In this document: positions 8,923-17,954 of the stretch, in pieces
Position numbering within the stretch: position 1 is the first letter of the stretch
How the letters are laid out: every line of letters begins with the position of its first letter
Source of the DNA: Microbacterium soli
GTDB lineage: Bacteria > Actinomycetota > Actinomycetes > Actinomycetales > Microbacteriaceae
DNA length: 64,000 nt
Reading direction: 5' to 3'
Assembly: GCF_039539005.1 (NCBI RefSeq)
Contig: NZ_BAABCP010000001.1
Span: 1,736,001 to 1,800,000, forward strand
Translations under genes and position numbers: made by a program
Notes under the pieces: generated by a model
What the model was told of the DNA's origin: nothing
Seen by the model: only the letters and a program-made list of their open reading frames with translations
Databases searched by the model: none

Positions 8923-10452
8923 ATGATGACCCGTTTCATCCCCCATTTCGTAGGCGGAAAGTCGCTGGATCCCACCCAGGGTCGTGTCGCCGACGTGTTC
9001 GATCCCGGCACGGGGGCCGTGCAGGCGCGCGTGCCGCTCGCGGATGCCGACGAGGTCCGCGCGGCCATCGGGAACGCCGCCGCGGCGCAGCCCGGCTGGG
9101 CGGCGACCAGCCCGCAGAAGCGCGCCCGGGTCATGATGCGCTTCGTCGAACTCGCCCACCGGCACATGGACGAGTTGGCACGCCTGCTCTCCAGCGAGCA
9201 CGGCAAGACCATCGAGGACGCGAAGGGCGACGTCCTGCGCGGACTGGACGTGATCGAGTTCTGCATCGGGGCCCCGCACCTGCTCAAGGGCGAGTACTCC
9301 ACGGAGGCAGGCACCGGCATCGACGTGTACTCGATGCGCCAGCCGCTGGGCGTGGTGGCGGGCATCACCCCGTTCAACTTCCCCGCCATGATCCCGCTGT
9401 GGCAGGCCGGTCCCGCACTCGCCGGCGGCAATGCGTTCGTGCTCAAGCCCTCCGAGCGCGACCCCTCCGTGCCGGTCCGGCTGGCGGAACTGTTCCTCGA
9501 GGCGGGCCTGCCCGCCGGCATCCTCAACGTCGTTCACGGCGACAAGGAGGCCGTCGACGCCATCCTCACCGACCCGCGCATCCAGGCCGTCGGGTTCGTC
9601 GGCTCCACCCCGATCGCCGAGTACATATACGCCACGGCCACGGCGAACGGCAAGCGCGCGCAGTGCTTCGGCGGCGCCAAGAACCACCTCGTGGTGATGC
9701 CCGACGCCGACCTCGACCAGGCCGCGGACGCCCTCATCGGCGCCGGTTTCGGTTCGGCCGGGGAACGCTGCATGGCCATCTCGGTCGCCGTGCCGGTCGG
9801 TGAGGAGACGGCGGATGCCCTGGTCGCGAAGCTCCGCGAGCGCATCGACGGACTGACGGTCGGCCACGGCTCGCAGGACGGCGTCGACTACGGACCGCTG
9901 GTCTCCGCGGCGTCGAAGGCGCGGGTCGAGGGTCTGATCCAGGAGGGCGTGGACGCCGGTGCCACGCTCGTCGCCGACGGCCGCGGTCTGGTCGTCGAGG
10001 GATACGAGAACGGCTTCTACCTCGGCCCGACCCTGTTCGACCGCGTCACCTGCGACATGTCGATCTACCGGGAGGAGATCTTCGGCCCGGTGCTCTCGGT
10101 GGTCCGCGCCGCGGACTACGAGGAGGCGCTGGCCCTGGCATCCGACAACCCCTACGGCAACGGCGTGGGGATCTTCACACGCGACGGCGACGCCGCCCGC
10201 GATTTCGCGGCGCGCGTGAACGTCGGGATGGTCGGCGTGAACATCCCCATCCCGGTGCCGATCGCCTCCTTCACGTTCGGCGGCTGGAAGGCGTCCGGAT
10301 TCGGCGACCTGAACCAGCACGGCGCCGACGGCTTCCGGTTCTACACCAAGACGAAGACCGTGACGAGCAGATGGCCGTCGCACGGCGTGCGCCACTCGGG
10401 AACCGATCGACAGGCAGAGGGCGCCGGCTTCGTCATGCCGACCATGAACTGA
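8923..10452 (+). CDS. mmsA: Methylmalonate-semialdehyde dehydrogenase (CoA-acylating)
   Basis: 509 residues, normal for the MmsA/IolA family. It converts methylmalonate semialdehyde to propionyl-CoA with NAD+ and CoA, the last step of valine degradation. The ALDH Rossmann part and catalytic half are complete: GITPFNFPAMIP (oxyanion Asn), FVGSTPIAEYIY (NAD site), FGGAKNH (where most ALDHs have a general-base Glu; the CoA-acylating class lacks it) and catalytic Cys283 in GERCMAIS. Two tandem ATGs (8923, 8926) follow GAAGGAG at 8910; the first is chosen. Acyl-CoA dehydrogenase and mmsB follow directly, which favours valine over inositol breakdown. Confidence 0.93.
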   Translation: MMTRFIPHFVGGKSLDPTQGRVADVFDPGTGAVQARVPLADADEVRAAIGNAAAAQPGWAATSPQKRARVMMRFVELAHRHMDELARLLSSEHGKTIEDAKGDVLRGLDVIEFCIGAPHLLKGEYSTEAGTGIDVYSMRQPLGVVAGITPFNFPAMIPLWQAGPALAGGNAFVLKPSERDPSVPVRLAELFLEAGLPAGILNVVHGDKEAVDAILTDPRIQAVGFVGSTPIAEYIYATATANGKRAQCFGGAKNHLVVMPDADLDQAADALIGAGFGSAGERCMAISVAVPVGEETADALVAKLRERIDGLTVGHGSQDGVDYGPLVSAASKARVEGLIQEGVDAGATLVADGRGLVVEGYENGFYLGPTLFDRVTCDMSIYREEIFGPVLSVVRAADYEEALALASDNPYGNGVGIFTRDGDAARDFAARVNVGMVGVNIPIPVPIASFTFGGWKASGFGDLNQHGADGFRFYTKTKTVTSRWPSHGVRHSGTDRQAEGAGFVMPTMN

Positions 10453-10462
10453 GGACCCGAGG

Positions 10463-11671
10463 ATGACCATGATCGACACCACCGTCACCGCCGAGGAGCG
10501 CGAGGCGATCCTCGGCGCCGTGCGCGACTTCGCCGAGACCGAGCTCGCGCCCCACGCCGCCGAGCGCGACGAGAAGCACCTCTTCCCGCGCGAGACCCTG
10601 CACCGGGCCGGTGAGCTCGGCCTGGGCGGCATCTACGTGCGCGAGGAGTTCGGCGGCACGGGTCTGGCGCGCGTGGACACCGTCGCGATCTTCGAGGAGC
10701 TCGCGAAGGGTGACCCCGCCGTCGCGGCGTACATCTCGATCCACAACATGGTCGCGTGGATGATCGACACCTACGGCGACGACGTGCAGCGCGGCCGGTG
10801 GTTGCCGGTGCTGACCGCCATGGAGCAGTTCGGCGGGTACTGCCTCACCGAGCCCGGCGCGGGGTCGGATGCCGCGAACATCGCCACCAGAGCCGTGCGA
10901 GACGGCGACGACTACCTGCTCACGGGTGTGAAGCAGTTCATCTCGGGTGCGGGGGAGGCCGGCGTCTACGTCGTCATGGCGCGGACCGGGGAAGCGGGCT
11001 CCGGTGCACGGGGGATCAGCGCGTTCCTCGTCCCCGGCGACGCCGACGGGCTGAGCTTCGGCGCGCCCGAGCGGAAGATGGGCTGGCACGCGCAGCCGAC
11101 CCGCCAGGTGATCCTCGACGGCGTACGGGTGCCGGCATCCGCTCTGCTCGGCTCGGAGGGCCGTGGTTTCGCGATCGCGATGTCCGCGCTCAACGGCGGG
11201 CGACTGAACATCGCCGCCTGCTCGCTGGGCGGTGCGGCATGGGCGCTGGACCGTGCCGTGGCGTACGTGCACGAGCGTGCCGCGTTCGGCGAGCCGCTGG
11301 CGGAGAAGCAGTCGATCCTGTTCACGATCGCCGACATGCGCACCGAGCTGCAGGCCGCCCGCCTGATGGTGCGCGACGGTGCGCAGGCCGTCGATGAGGA
11401 GGCTCCGGATGCAACCATGCGCTGCGCCATGGCCAAGCGCTTCGCGACGGATGCCGGGTTCGACATCGCCAACAGGGCCCTGCAGCTGCACGGCGGCTAC
11501 GGGTACCTCCAGGACTACGGGATCGAGAAGGTCGTGCGCGATCTGCGCGTGCACCAGATCCTGGAAGGGACCAACGAGATCATGCGACTCATCGTCGGAC
11601 GGGAGATGCTGCGGCCCGCGGGATCCGCCACCCAGCAGCGGGACGAGAACACGCTGCGGAGGGCATCATGA
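10463..11671 (+). CDS. Acyl-CoA dehydrogenase (isobutyryl-CoA dehydrogenase-like)
   Basis: 402 residues. All acyl-CoA dehydrogenase parts are present: N-terminal helical domain, FAD segment CLTEPGAGSDAA, VKQFISGAGEAG, C-terminal RAAFGEPL and LQLHGGYGYLQDYG. The catalytic base is Glu368 in ILEGTNEIMR, the position used by short-chain and isobutyryl/2-methylbutyryl enzymes. It would oxidise isobutyryl-CoA to methacrylyl-CoA and pass electrons to ETF; etfBA lies 4.5 kb downstream. It starts 10 bp after mmsA and overlaps mmsB by 4 bp (ATGA). The substrate is inferred from operon context. Confidence 0.9.
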   Translation: MTMIDTTVTAEEREAILGAVRDFAETELAPHAAERDEKHLFPRETLHRAGELGLGGIYVREEFGGTGLARVDTVAIFEELAKGDPAVAAYISIHNMVAWMIDTYGDDVQRGRWLPVLTAMEQFGGYCLTEPGAGSDAANIATRAVRDGDDYLLTGVKQFISGAGEAGVYVVMARTGEAGSGARGISAFLVPGDADGLSFGAPERKMGWHAQPTRQVILDGVRVPASALLGSEGRGFAIAMSALNGGRLNIAACSLGGAAWALDRAVAYVHERAAFGEPLAEKQSILFTIADMRTELQAARLMVRDGAQAVDEEAPDATMRCAMAKRFATDAGFDIANRALQLHGGYGYLQDYGIEKVVRDLRVHQILEGTNEIMRLIVGREMLRPAGSATQQRDENTLRRAS

Positions 11672-12552
11672 CCCGCATCGCGTTCCTGGGACTCGGGCAC
11701 ATGGGTCTGCCCATGGCCGCGAATCTGGTGAAGGCCGGTCACGAGGTGCACGGCTACGACCTCGTGCCGGCCGCCGTGGAGGCGGCGCGCACCGTCGGCA
11801 TCCCGATTGCGGACAGCGGGGCGGATGCCGTGGCCGATGCCGAGGTCGTGATCACGATGTTCCCGGCGGGGAGGCACGTGATCGCCGCGTATCAGGACGA
11901 GCTGCTGGCGGCGGCCCGTCCGGGCACGCTGTTCATCGAGTCGTCGACCATCGCCGTGGACGAGGCGCGCACCGCCCATCGGCTGGCCGTCGATGCGGGG
12001 CACCGCAACATCGACGCCCCGGTGTCGGGCGGTGTCGTGGGCGCGGAGGCGGGCACGCTGGCGTTCATGGTCGGAGGGTCGGACGAGGACTTCGAGGCGG
12101 CCCGCCCGCTGCTCGAGGTCATGGGCAGGCGCATCGTGCACTGCGGTGGGCCAGGTCTCGGCCAGGCCGCGAAGGTGTGCAACAACATGATCCTCGGCAT
12201 CTCGCAGATCGCCGTCGCCGAGGCGTTCGTGCTGGCCGAGCGTCTGGGGCTCGAGCACCAGGCCATGTACGACGTCGTCTCTCAGGCATCCGGGCAGTGC
12301 TGGGCGCTGACCACCAACTGCCCCGTGCCCGGCCCCGTGCCCACCAGCCCGGCCAACCGCGACTATCAGCCCGGTTTCGCCGGCGCCCTGATGGCGAAGG
12401 ACCTGGGACTCGCGCTGCAGGCGATCGAGCAGACCGGGACGGATGCCCGGATGGGCCGCCTCGCGCAGCAGATCTACGCGGCGTTCGCCGACGGGGAGGG
12501 CGCCGGCCGGGACTTCTCCGGCATCATCACCAGCATCCGCTCCCTCCCCTGA
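11668..12552 (+). CDS. mmsB: 3-hydroxyisobutyrate dehydrogenase
   Basis: 294 residues, typical of the beta-hydroxyacid dehydrogenase family. It oxidises 3-hydroxyisobutyrate to methylmalonate semialdehyde with NAD+. The N-terminal Rossmann motif is FLGLGHMGLPMA. Substrate-loop DAPVSGGVVGAEAGTL and the catalytic lysine in GQAAKVCNNM are intact, and KDLGLALQA is the C-terminal family signature. It is coupled to the acyl-CoA dehydrogenase through ATGA. Together with mmsA it supplies two consecutive steps of valine catabolism. The 3-hydroxyisobutyryl-CoA hydrolase of the pathway is not in the window. Confidence 0.93.
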   Translation: MTRIAFLGLGHMGLPMAANLVKAGHEVHGYDLVPAAVEAARTVGIPIADSGADAVADAEVVITMFPAGRHVIAAYQDELLAAARPGTLFIESSTIAVDEARTAHRLAVDAGHRNIDAPVSGGVVGAEAGTLAFMVGGSDEDFEAARPLLEVMGRRIVHCGGPGLGQAAKVCNNMILGISQIAVAEAFVLAERLGLEHQAMYDVVSQASGQCWALTTNCPVPGPVPTSPANRDYQPGFAGALMAKDLGLALQAIEQTGTDARMGRLAQQIYAAFADGEGAGRDFSGIITSIRSLP

Positions 12553-12610
12553 CCCCTGCCTGTCCTGCCCGCCTGCTCTGACCCAGCCATGCCGCCGTTG
12601 CGTTTCCCCG

Positions 12611-12667
12611 CCAAAGTTGCGATATGCGGCCGGATGCTCGTGATTTGGCCGCATATCGCAACTTTGG
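12611..12667. repeat. Palindromic intergenic element A (21-bp perfect arms)
   Basis: Arms at 12611-12631 and 12647-12667 are exact inverse complements (CCAAAGTTGCGATATGCGGC plus C), separated by a 15-nt spacer that contains GGATGC. The arms are far more AT-rich than the surroundings. It lies 58 bp after mmsB and 114 bp before the hydratase gene. It may end the mmsB transcript, but the length and odd composition suggest a dispersed repeat. Confidence 0.65.
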
Positions 12668-12780
12668 CCGTGGGGGTGAGGGCACAGGGCGAGGGGGCGG
12701 TGAGGTAGGGCAGGGCAAGCGGACAGGGTGGGGATGGAATACTGGAGGGGCCGCAGAGTCGCGGCTGAGGGGAGTGCCAC

Positions 12781-13557
12781 ATGGTCGAGTACGAGACGAT
12801 CCTCGTCGAACAGCGAGGACGGGTGGGGTGGATCACCCTCAACAGGCCGCAGGCGCTCAACGCTCTGAACGGCACGGTGTCCGAGGAGGTCGCCGACGCG
12901 GCATCCGGCTTCGATGCGGACGACGGCATCGGCGCCATCGTCGTCACCGGCTCCGAGAAGGCCTTCGCCGCCGGAGCGGACATCAAGGAGATGGAGTCCA
13001 AGACCGCGGAGGAGATGATCGCCACCGACCACTTCGGCGCCTGGACGAGATTCGCCGCCGTGCGCACCCCCGTGATCGCCGCGGTGTCCGGCTATGCGCT
13101 GGGCGGCGGATGCGAGCTCGCCATGATGTGCGACATCATCCTCGCCGCCGACACGGCTGTGTTCGGCCAGCCCGAGGTCAACCTCGGCGTCATCCCCGGC
13201 ATGGGCGGCACGCAGCGCCTCATCCGTGCGGTCGGCTACTACAAGGCCGCAGAGCTCATCCTTTCCGGACGCAGGGTGAAGGCGGACGAGGCGGAGCGCA
13301 TCGGCCTCGTGTCGCGCATGGTTCCGGCATCCGATCTCCTCGACGAGGCCACGAGGCTCGCGGAGACCATCGCGTCCAAGTCGCTGCCGTCGGTCTACGC
13401 GGCCAAGGCGACCCTGGATGCCGCGATGGAGACGTCGCTCGCCGATGGCCTCGCCGTCGAGAAGCGCGAGTTCGCGGCTCTGTTCGACACCGCCGACCAG
13501 AAAGAGGGGATGGCCGCCTTCCGCGAGAAGCGCCCCCCTCGGTTCCAGCACCGATGA
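12781..13557 (+). CDS. Enoyl-CoA hydratase
   Basis: 258 residues of the crotonase family, the normal length for a short-chain enoyl-CoA hydratase. The oxyanion-hole segments are [11 protein letters not shown] and [13 protein letters not shown]. Both catalytic glutamates are present (GGCELA and [14 protein letters not shown]), which supports true hydratase rather than isomerase activity. A GAGGGGAG ribosome site precedes ATG 12781. After the valine genes it may hydrate methacrylyl-CoA, but it has its own upstream gap and a general beta-oxidation role is equally possible. Its stop overlaps the next start by 4 bp. Confidence 0.9.
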   Translation: MVEYETILVEQRGRVGWITLNRPQALNALNGTVSEEVADAASGFDADDGIGAIVVTGSEKAFAAGADIKEMESKTAEEMIATDHFGAWTRFAAVRTPVIAAVSGYALGGGCELAMMCDIILAADTAVFGQPEVNLGVIPGMGGTQRLIRAVGYYKAAELILSGRRVKADEAERIGLVSRMVPASDLLDEATRLAETIASKSLPSVYAAKATLDAAMETSLADGLAVEKREFAALFDTADQKEGMAAFREKRPPRFQHR

Positions 13558-14003
13558 GCGCCGCATCGGACGTGCGGCCGGACGTCACGGACCTGACCCT
13601 GTCGGTCACGGACCGGCGGGAGCTGGTGGAGTGGACCATCGCCTGCGCCGAACGCCTGCTGCCGCTGTTCCGTGCGCAGCGCCCGGACGACGACCGCCCG
13701 CGCGAGGCGCTGGAGGCCGCTCGCGCGTTCATGCGCGGCGAGATGGACATCGACGATGTGCGCGAGCGCGCGTACGCCAGCCACGCGGCGGCCCGGGCCG
13801 CCGATGACCCGTCGGCACTGGCAGCCGCTCGCGTGTGCGGGCAGGCCGCGGCGGTCGCCCACATGGCCGGCCACGCCCGCCAGGTGCCGCGCTACACGGC
13901 GAAGGCGTTCCCCGGCGACCGCGCCCGTCGAGACGAGGAGCTCGCCTGGCAGCGCATGAACGTGCCCGAGCGCTTCGACACGTACGTGTACGAGGGGGAC
14001 TGA
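13554..14003 (+). CDS. Imm5-like putative immunity-type helical protein
   Basis: 149 residues, predicted all-helical and rich in Ala and Arg. It contains [34 protein letters not shown] and [18 protein letters not shown], a pattern I recognise from the 'Imm-5-like' proteins annotated in many Actinobacteria. No toxin gene is nearby. ATG 13554 overlaps the hydratase stop (ATGA), so it is translated with a metabolic enzyme, which is odd for an immunity protein. Its role is unknown, and the family name is a database label rather than proof of function. Confidence 0.55.
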   Translation: MSAASDVRPDVTDLTLSVTDRRELVEWTIACAERLLPLFRAQRPDDDRPREALEAARAFMRGEMDIDDVRERAYASHAAARAADDPSALAAARVCGQAAAVAHMAGHARQVPRYTAKAFPGDRARRDEELAWQRMNVPERFDTYVYEGD

Positions 14004-14026
14004 CCTGGCGCGCGTCCCCATCGCGG

Positions 14027-14032
14027 TACTGT
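14027..14032 (+). promoter_or_regulatory. -10 box TACTGT of the epimerase-like gene
   Basis: TACTGT lies 7 bases before ATG 14040. This supports a leaderless transcript and favours ATG 14040 over the in-frame GTG at 14031, which overlaps the box. Confidence 0.45.
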
Positions 14033-14039
14033 GCTGTGC

Positions 14040-15023
14040 ATGGCTTCCACGAAGGTTCTGTTCATCGGCGGCACGGGCATCATCTCCTCGGCGGCCAGTG
14101 CGCTCGCCGTCGAGCGCGGATTCGAGGTCACGCTCCTCAATCGCGGCACATCGCGGCGCGCGCCCGCCGACGGGGTCGAGGTGCTGACCGCGGACATCGA
14201 GGATGCGGCATCGGTGGATGCCGTGCTGCGCGGCCGTGAGTTCGACGTCGTCGCCGACATGATCGCCTTCACCCCCGACCAGGTGCAGCGCGACATCGAT
14301 CGCTTCGAGGGGCGCACGGGTCAGTACGTGTTCATCAGCTCGGCATCCGCCTACCAGAAGCCCGTCTCGCGCCTGCCGATCACCGAGTCCACCCCGCTGC
14401 GCAATCCGTACTGGCAGTACTCCCGCGACAAGATCGCGTGCGAGGAGCTGCTGAACACCGCCTACCGCGACCGCGGCTTCCCCGTCACGATCCTGCGGCC
14501 GTCGCACACGTACGACAAGTGGACGATCCCGGCCGTCGGCGGCTGGACCGTGATCGACCGGATCCGTCGCGGCAAGGAGATCGTCGTGCACGGCGACGGC
14601 ACCTCGTTGTGGACGCTCACCCATGCGGATGACCTCGCGGTGGGTTTCGTGGGTCTGCTGGGCAACCCGCTCGTGCTCGGCGACGTCTTCGGCATCACGA
14701 GCGACTTCGTGTACACCTGGAACGACATCTACACGATCCTGGGCAGAGCGGCGGGGGCCGAGCCGAGGATCCGCCACATCCCGACCGCCGAGATCGAGGC
14801 CGCAGATCCTTCCCGTGCCGGGAGTCTGTCGGGCGACAAGGCGCACTCCGTGGTCTTCGACACCACGAAGATCCGCCGGGTCGTCCCCGAGTTCAACCCG
14901 GTCATCCCGCTGCACAGGTCGGCGATCGAGTGCATCGCCTGGCACGACGCCCACCCGGAGCTCCAGCGGGTGGATGCCGAACTCGACGCCCTCTTCGACC
15001 GGCTGCTGGCGCAGCGCGCCTGA
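14040..15023 (+). CDS. NAD-dependent epimerase/dehydratase family (SDR) protein
   Basis: 327 residues of the extended short-chain dehydrogenase type. The N-terminal nucleotide motif is GGTGIISSAASALA, slightly atypical for GxxGxxG. YVFISSASAY and YSRDKIACEE provide the Ser and Tyr-xxx-Lys positions, although the usual Tyr is in WQYSRDK. HADDLAVGFVGLLGN is the C-terminal sugar-domain signature. Such proteins resemble isoflavone-reductase-like or nucleotide-sugar epimerases of Actinobacteria; the substrate is not evident. ATG 14040 is preferred because a TACTGT box sits 7 bp before it. It ends tail-to-tail with the SRPBCC gene at a shared hairpin. Confidence 0.8.
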   Translation: MASTKVLFIGGTGIISSAASALAVERGFEVTLLNRGTSRRAPADGVEVLTADIEDAASVDAVLRGREFDVVADMIAFTPDQVQRDIDRFEGRTGQYVFISSASAYQKPVSRLPITESTPLRNPYWQYSRDKIACEELLNTAYRDRGFPVTILRPSHTYDKWTIPAVGGWTVIDRIRRGKEIVVHGDGTSLWTLTHADDLAVGFVGLLGNPLVLGDVFGITSDFVYTWNDIYTILGRAAGAEPRIRHIPTAEIEAADPSRAGSLSGDKAHSVVFDTTKIRRVVPEFNPVIPLHRSAIECIAWHDAHPELQRVDAELDALFDRLLAQRA

Positions 15024-15045
15024 CCCGCCCCGGTGCAGGGTCAGG
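15019..15045. terminator. Bidirectional hairpin between convergent genes
   Basis: CCTGACCC (15019-15026) pairs with GGGTCAGG (15038-15045) over an 11-nt loop. The two stop codons lie inside the arms, so the hairpin serves both genes. Confidence 0.6.
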
Positions 15046-15487
15046 AGAAGTGGCGGGAGATCGCGTCGTTGCGCTCGGTGATGACGGCCATGAGGTGCTT
15101 GCGCATGACCACCGCATCCACCAGCCGGCCCAGCGGACCCAGCGGTGAACGGAACTCGATCGTGTCCCGCATCCGCGTCCCGCCCTCGGCGGGCGCGAAC
15201 TCGTGCGTGTGCAGGAACGCCGCGAACGGTCCGCGCACCTGCCGGTCGCGGAAGCGGTGCGGACGCTCCACGTCGAACACGATCGAGGACAGGCGGAATC
15301 GGATGCCGAAGTGCCGGGCGCTCCAGGTGACCTCATCACCCTCGCCCAGGACGCCGCTCGTCGTCCCGCCGACGGTGCGCTCTGCGCGCGAGCTCTGCGA
15401 CTGAAGGTGCAGACCCACGTCCAGCGACAGGTCGAACACCTCATCCGGCGGTGCCGGGATCGTGCGCTCCAGCGTGAACGAGGCCAT
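15041..15487 (-). CDS. SRPBCC (START-like) family protein
   Basis: 148 residues. The start FTLERTIPAPPDEVFDLSLDV and the central TRMRDTIEFRSPLGPLG match the polyketide cyclase/dehydrase SRPBCC fold, a small hydrophobic-ligand-binding barrel. The C-terminal helix runs LVDAVVMRKHLMAVITERNDAI. The ligand is unknown. Its ATG overlaps the MarR stop by one base (TGATG), so the pair is co-translated; the regulator probably controls it or responds to the same small molecule. This pairing of MarR and SRPBCC is common in Actinobacteria. Confidence 0.85.
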   Translation of the reverse strand: MASFTLERTIPAPPDEVFDLSLDVGLHLQSQSSRAERTVGGTTSGVLGEGDEVTWSARHFGIRFRLSSIVFDVERPHRFRDRQVRGPFAAFLHTHEFAPAEGGTRMRDTIEFRSPLGPLGRLVDAVVMRKHLMAVITERNDAISRHFS

Positions 15488-16023
15488 CAGAGCGGGTCGG
15501 GCACGGGACGGGGGTCGGTGAAGTCGCCCGCGTTCTTGCGCAGTCTGGCGACGATGCCCACGAGGGCGTTCGCGTCGTCGGAGTCGATGCCGGGGCTGCG
15601 GAACACGTCGGTGTTCAGTGCACGAGTGGCGCGTTCGGCGAGGTCCCGGCCGGCCTCTGTGAGAGTCAGCAGTGCGGCCCGGCCGTCGTGCGGATGCGGT
15701 TCGCGCAGCACGAAGCCGTCTCGCACGAGCCTCTCGGCCGTGCTCGTCACGCTCGTGGCGTGCACCTGCAGGCGGGCGACCACGCTCGACAGCGGCAGGG
15801 TCCCGGAGCGACTGAACGCCAGCAGGCGCAGCACCTCGTAGCGGGCGAAGGTCACGCCGAACGGTTTCAGCGTCGCCTCGACCCGCGCCAGCAGGAGTTG
15901 CTGCGCGCGCATGACGGAGGTGACCACGGCCATGCCGTCCGCGGCATCCGTCCACCCGTGTGCGAGCCATTGCCGCTTGGCTTCGGCGAGGGGATCGATC
16001 GACAGAGGACGAGGGCGTGCCAT
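15487..16023 (-). CDS. MarR-family transcriptional regulator
   Basis: 178 residues. The MarR core runs from LLLARVEATLKPFGVTFARYEVLRLLAF to the winged helix LPLSSVVARLQVHATSVTSTAERLVRDGFV, followed by REPHPHDGRAALLTLTEAG (wing). An extra N-terminal stretch of about 40 residues precedes it. TACCGT lies seven bases before the ATG with no ribosome site, suggesting a leaderless mRNA. A palindrome at 16093-16108 is a candidate operator. Divergent from etfB, so it might also influence the ETF promoter, but the 180-bp gap gives each its own promoter. Confidence 0.88.
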   Translation of the reverse strand: MARPRPLSIDPLAEAKRQWLAHGWTDAADGMAVVTSVMRAQQLLLARVEATLKPFGVTFARYEVLRLLAFSRSGTLPLSSVVARLQVHATSVTSTAERLVRDGFVLREPHPHDGRAALLTLTEAGRDLAERATRALNTDVFRSPGIDSDDANALVGIVARLRKNAGDFTDPRPVPDPL

Positions 16024-16030
16024 GAGACTT

Positions 16031-16036
16031 ACGGTA
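16031..16036 (-). promoter_or_regulatory. -10 box of the MarR gene (leaderless)
   Basis: On the minus strand TACCGT is followed by seven bases and ATG 16023. No ribosome-binding sequence fits between them. Confidence 0.45.
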
Positions 16037-16092
16037 TCGGGTGACGGGCGGACGATGCGTGAGCGCCAGCGCGAGCCTCTAATGTATACGCT

Positions 16093-16108
16093 GAGGCGAA
16101 ATCGCCTC
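16093..16108. promoter_or_regulatory. Palindrome between marR and etfB
   Basis: GAGGCG-AAAT-CGCCTC is a perfect 6-4-6 inverted repeat, 70 bp upstream of the MarR start and 97 bp before etfB. It could be the MarR site. Confidence 0.4.
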
Positions 16109-16151
16109 GGAATTCTCGTCCCAAGACGTGGTTTTGGTACACAGAGCGAAC

Positions 16152-16181
16152 TTGGCGTCGGAGAGCGCGAATAGATAGACT
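16152..16181 (+). promoter_or_regulatory. Sigma-A-like promoter of etfB
   Basis: TTGGCG (16152-16157), an 18-bp spacer and TAGACT (16176-16181) precede a GCGAGGAGG ribosome site and ATG 16205. This gives an ordinary leader of about 18 nt. Confidence 0.6.
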
Positions 16182-16204
16182 CGACTGCGGCGCGAGGAGG
16201 CTCG

Positions 16205-16981
16205 ATGAAGATCTATGTCCTGGTGAAGGAAGTCCCCGATACGTACGGTGATCGCAAGCTCGATCTCGAGACGGGTCTGGCCGACCGCGGGGCGGGTGAT
16301 GTCGTCCTGGATGAGATCACCGAGCGCGCGCTCGAGGTCGCCCTGTCGTATGCCGACAAGAATGCCGACACGGAGGTCGTGGCGCTGTCGATGGCGCCGG
16401 AGTCGGCGACGGCGTCCGTGCGTCGCGCGCTGGCGGTCGGTGCGGCATCCGCCGTGCACGTCGTGGACGACCAGCTGCGGGGCGCGGATCTGGGGCTGAC
16501 GGCGACGACGCTGGCCGCGGCGATCCGCCGGGGTGAGCCGGATCTGGTGATCACGGGCAATCTCTCCACGGACGGTTCCGGTGGTGTGATCCCGGCGATG
16601 CTCGCCGAGCATCTGGGGTACGCGCAGGCCACCGCCCTGAACGCGGTGGAGATCTCCGCCGACGGTGTGACGGGCACGCGTGCGGGCGATGACGGCACCC
16701 AGCAGGTCACGGCGCCGCTGCCCGCGGTGATCTCCGTCACGGAGGCGCTGCCGGATGCGCGCTTCCCGAACTTCAAGGGCATCATGGCGGCGAAGAAGAA
16801 GCCGCTGGAGGTGCTCTCCCTCGCCGACCTGGGCGTGTCGGCCGACCCGGCCGACGCCCCGCAGTCGATCATGACGTCGGTGGCCGAGAAGCCGCCGCGC
16901 GCCGCCGGAGTCAAGATCGTCGACGAGGGCGATGCCGCCGCACAGCTCGTCGAGTTCCTCGCGCAGAACAGGCTGGTGTGA
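16205..16981 (+). CDS. etfB: Electron transfer flavoprotein beta subunit
   Basis: 258 residues. ETF accepts electrons from acyl-CoA dehydrogenases; the beta subunit binds AMP and the partner dehydrogenase. The family signatures are [28 protein letters not shown], the long helix-cap [13 protein letters not shown] and the recognition-loop region [15 protein letters not shown]. It has a strong ribosome site and a sigma-A-like promoter. It overlaps etfA by 3 bp (GTGA). Together with the acyl-CoA dehydrogenase upstream it forms the electron path for valine or fatty-acid oxidation. Confidence 0.95.
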   Translation: MKIYVLVKEVPDTYGDRKLDLETGLADRGAGDVVLDEITERALEVALSYADKNADTEVVALSMAPESATASVRRALAVGAASAVHVVDDQLRGADLGLTATTLAAAIRRGEPDLVITGNLSTDGSGGVIPAMLAEHLGYAQATALNAVEISADGVTGTRAGDDGTQQVTAPLPAVISVTEALPDARFPNFKGIMAAKKKPLEVLSLADLGVSADPADAPQSIMTSVAEKPPRAAGVKIVDEGDAAAQLVEFLAQNRLV

Positions 16982-17952
16982 CCATGAGCTACCCCGACAA
17001 CGCGATCCTCGTCCTCGTGGACGTCGACCCCGGCGGGAACGCCGCCGGCAGCACCGCCGCGCTGATCGGCGCGGCCTCGACGGTCGGCGCACCCGTCGCC
17101 CTGATCGTCGGCGGGTCGCAGGAGGCGACGGATGCCGCGGCTGCGGCCGGCGCGCAGGTCGTGCTGACCGCCGTCGGCGACGCCACGGCGCTGACGGTTC
17201 CCGTCGTCGATGCGCTGCAGGCCGCGTACCGACAGGTCCGGCCGGATGCGGTGCTGGTCTCCAACTCCATCGCCGGCCGCGACGCGGCGGGGCGCCTCGC
17301 GGTTCGCGAGCGGCTGGCGCTGGCGGTGGATGCCGTGGGCGTGGCCCGCGATGAGGAGGGCGTGACCTCGCAGCACTCCGTGTACGGCGGCTCGTTCCTC
17401 ACCGAGGCCGCCCCGACCTTCGGGACGCCGGTCATCACGGTCCGTCAGGGTGCGGTGGATGCCAGGGCCGAGGCGTCCACGCCGGTCGTCGAGGAGCTCG
17501 CGGTGTCGGCATCCGGTGCCGTCGCCGCCACCGCGGGGGAGATCGCGGCCGCGGAGAAGACGTCCTCCCGCCCCGAGCTGCGAGGGGCGGCCAAGGTCGT
17601 CTCCGGTGGGCGCGGGCTGGGCTCGAAGGAGAAGTTCGCGCTCGTGGAGCAGCTCGCCGACGCGTTGGGCGCGGCGGTGGGCGCATCGCGGGCGGCGGTG
17701 GATGCCGGGTACATCCCCTACGCGCACCAGGTGGGTCAGACCGGGGTGTCGGTGTCGCCGCAGCTGTACATCGCGCTGGGCATCTCGGGTGCCATCCAGC
17801 ATCGCGCGGGCATGCAGACCGCCAAGACCATCGTCGCGATCAACAGGGACAGTGAGGCTCCGATCTTCGACGTCGCCGACTTCGGCATCGTCGGGGACGT
17901 GTTCAGTGTCGTGCCGCAGCTGATCGAGGCGATCGAAGCGCGGAAGAAGTAG
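16978..17952 (+). CDS. etfA: Electron transfer flavoprotein alpha subunit
   Basis: 324 residues from GTG 16978, which overlaps the etfB stop (GTGA); an ATG two codons later is the alternative start. The C-terminal FAD domain is complete: [49 protein letters not shown] and a final [15 protein letters not shown]. It binds FAD and forms the heterodimer with EtfB. The stop lies directly before the cytochrome b gene. No separate ETF:quinone oxidoreductase gene is seen in the window. Confidence 0.95.
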   Translation: MTMSYPDNAILVLVDVDPGGNAAGSTAALIGAASTVGAPVALIVGGSQEATDAAAAAGAQVVLTAVGDATALTVPVVDALQAAYRQVRPDAVLVSNSIAGRDAAGRLAVRERLALAVDAVGVARDEEGVTSQHSVYGGSFLTEAAPTFGTPVITVRQGAVDARAEASTPVVEELAVSASGAVAATAGEIAAAEKTSSRPELRGAAKVVSGGRGLGSKEKFALVEQLADALGAAVGASRAAVDAGYIPYAHQVGQTGVSVSPQLYIALGISGAIQHRAGMQTAKTIVAINRDSEAPIFDVADFGIVGDVFSVVPQLIEAIEARKK

Positions 17953-17954
17953 TG

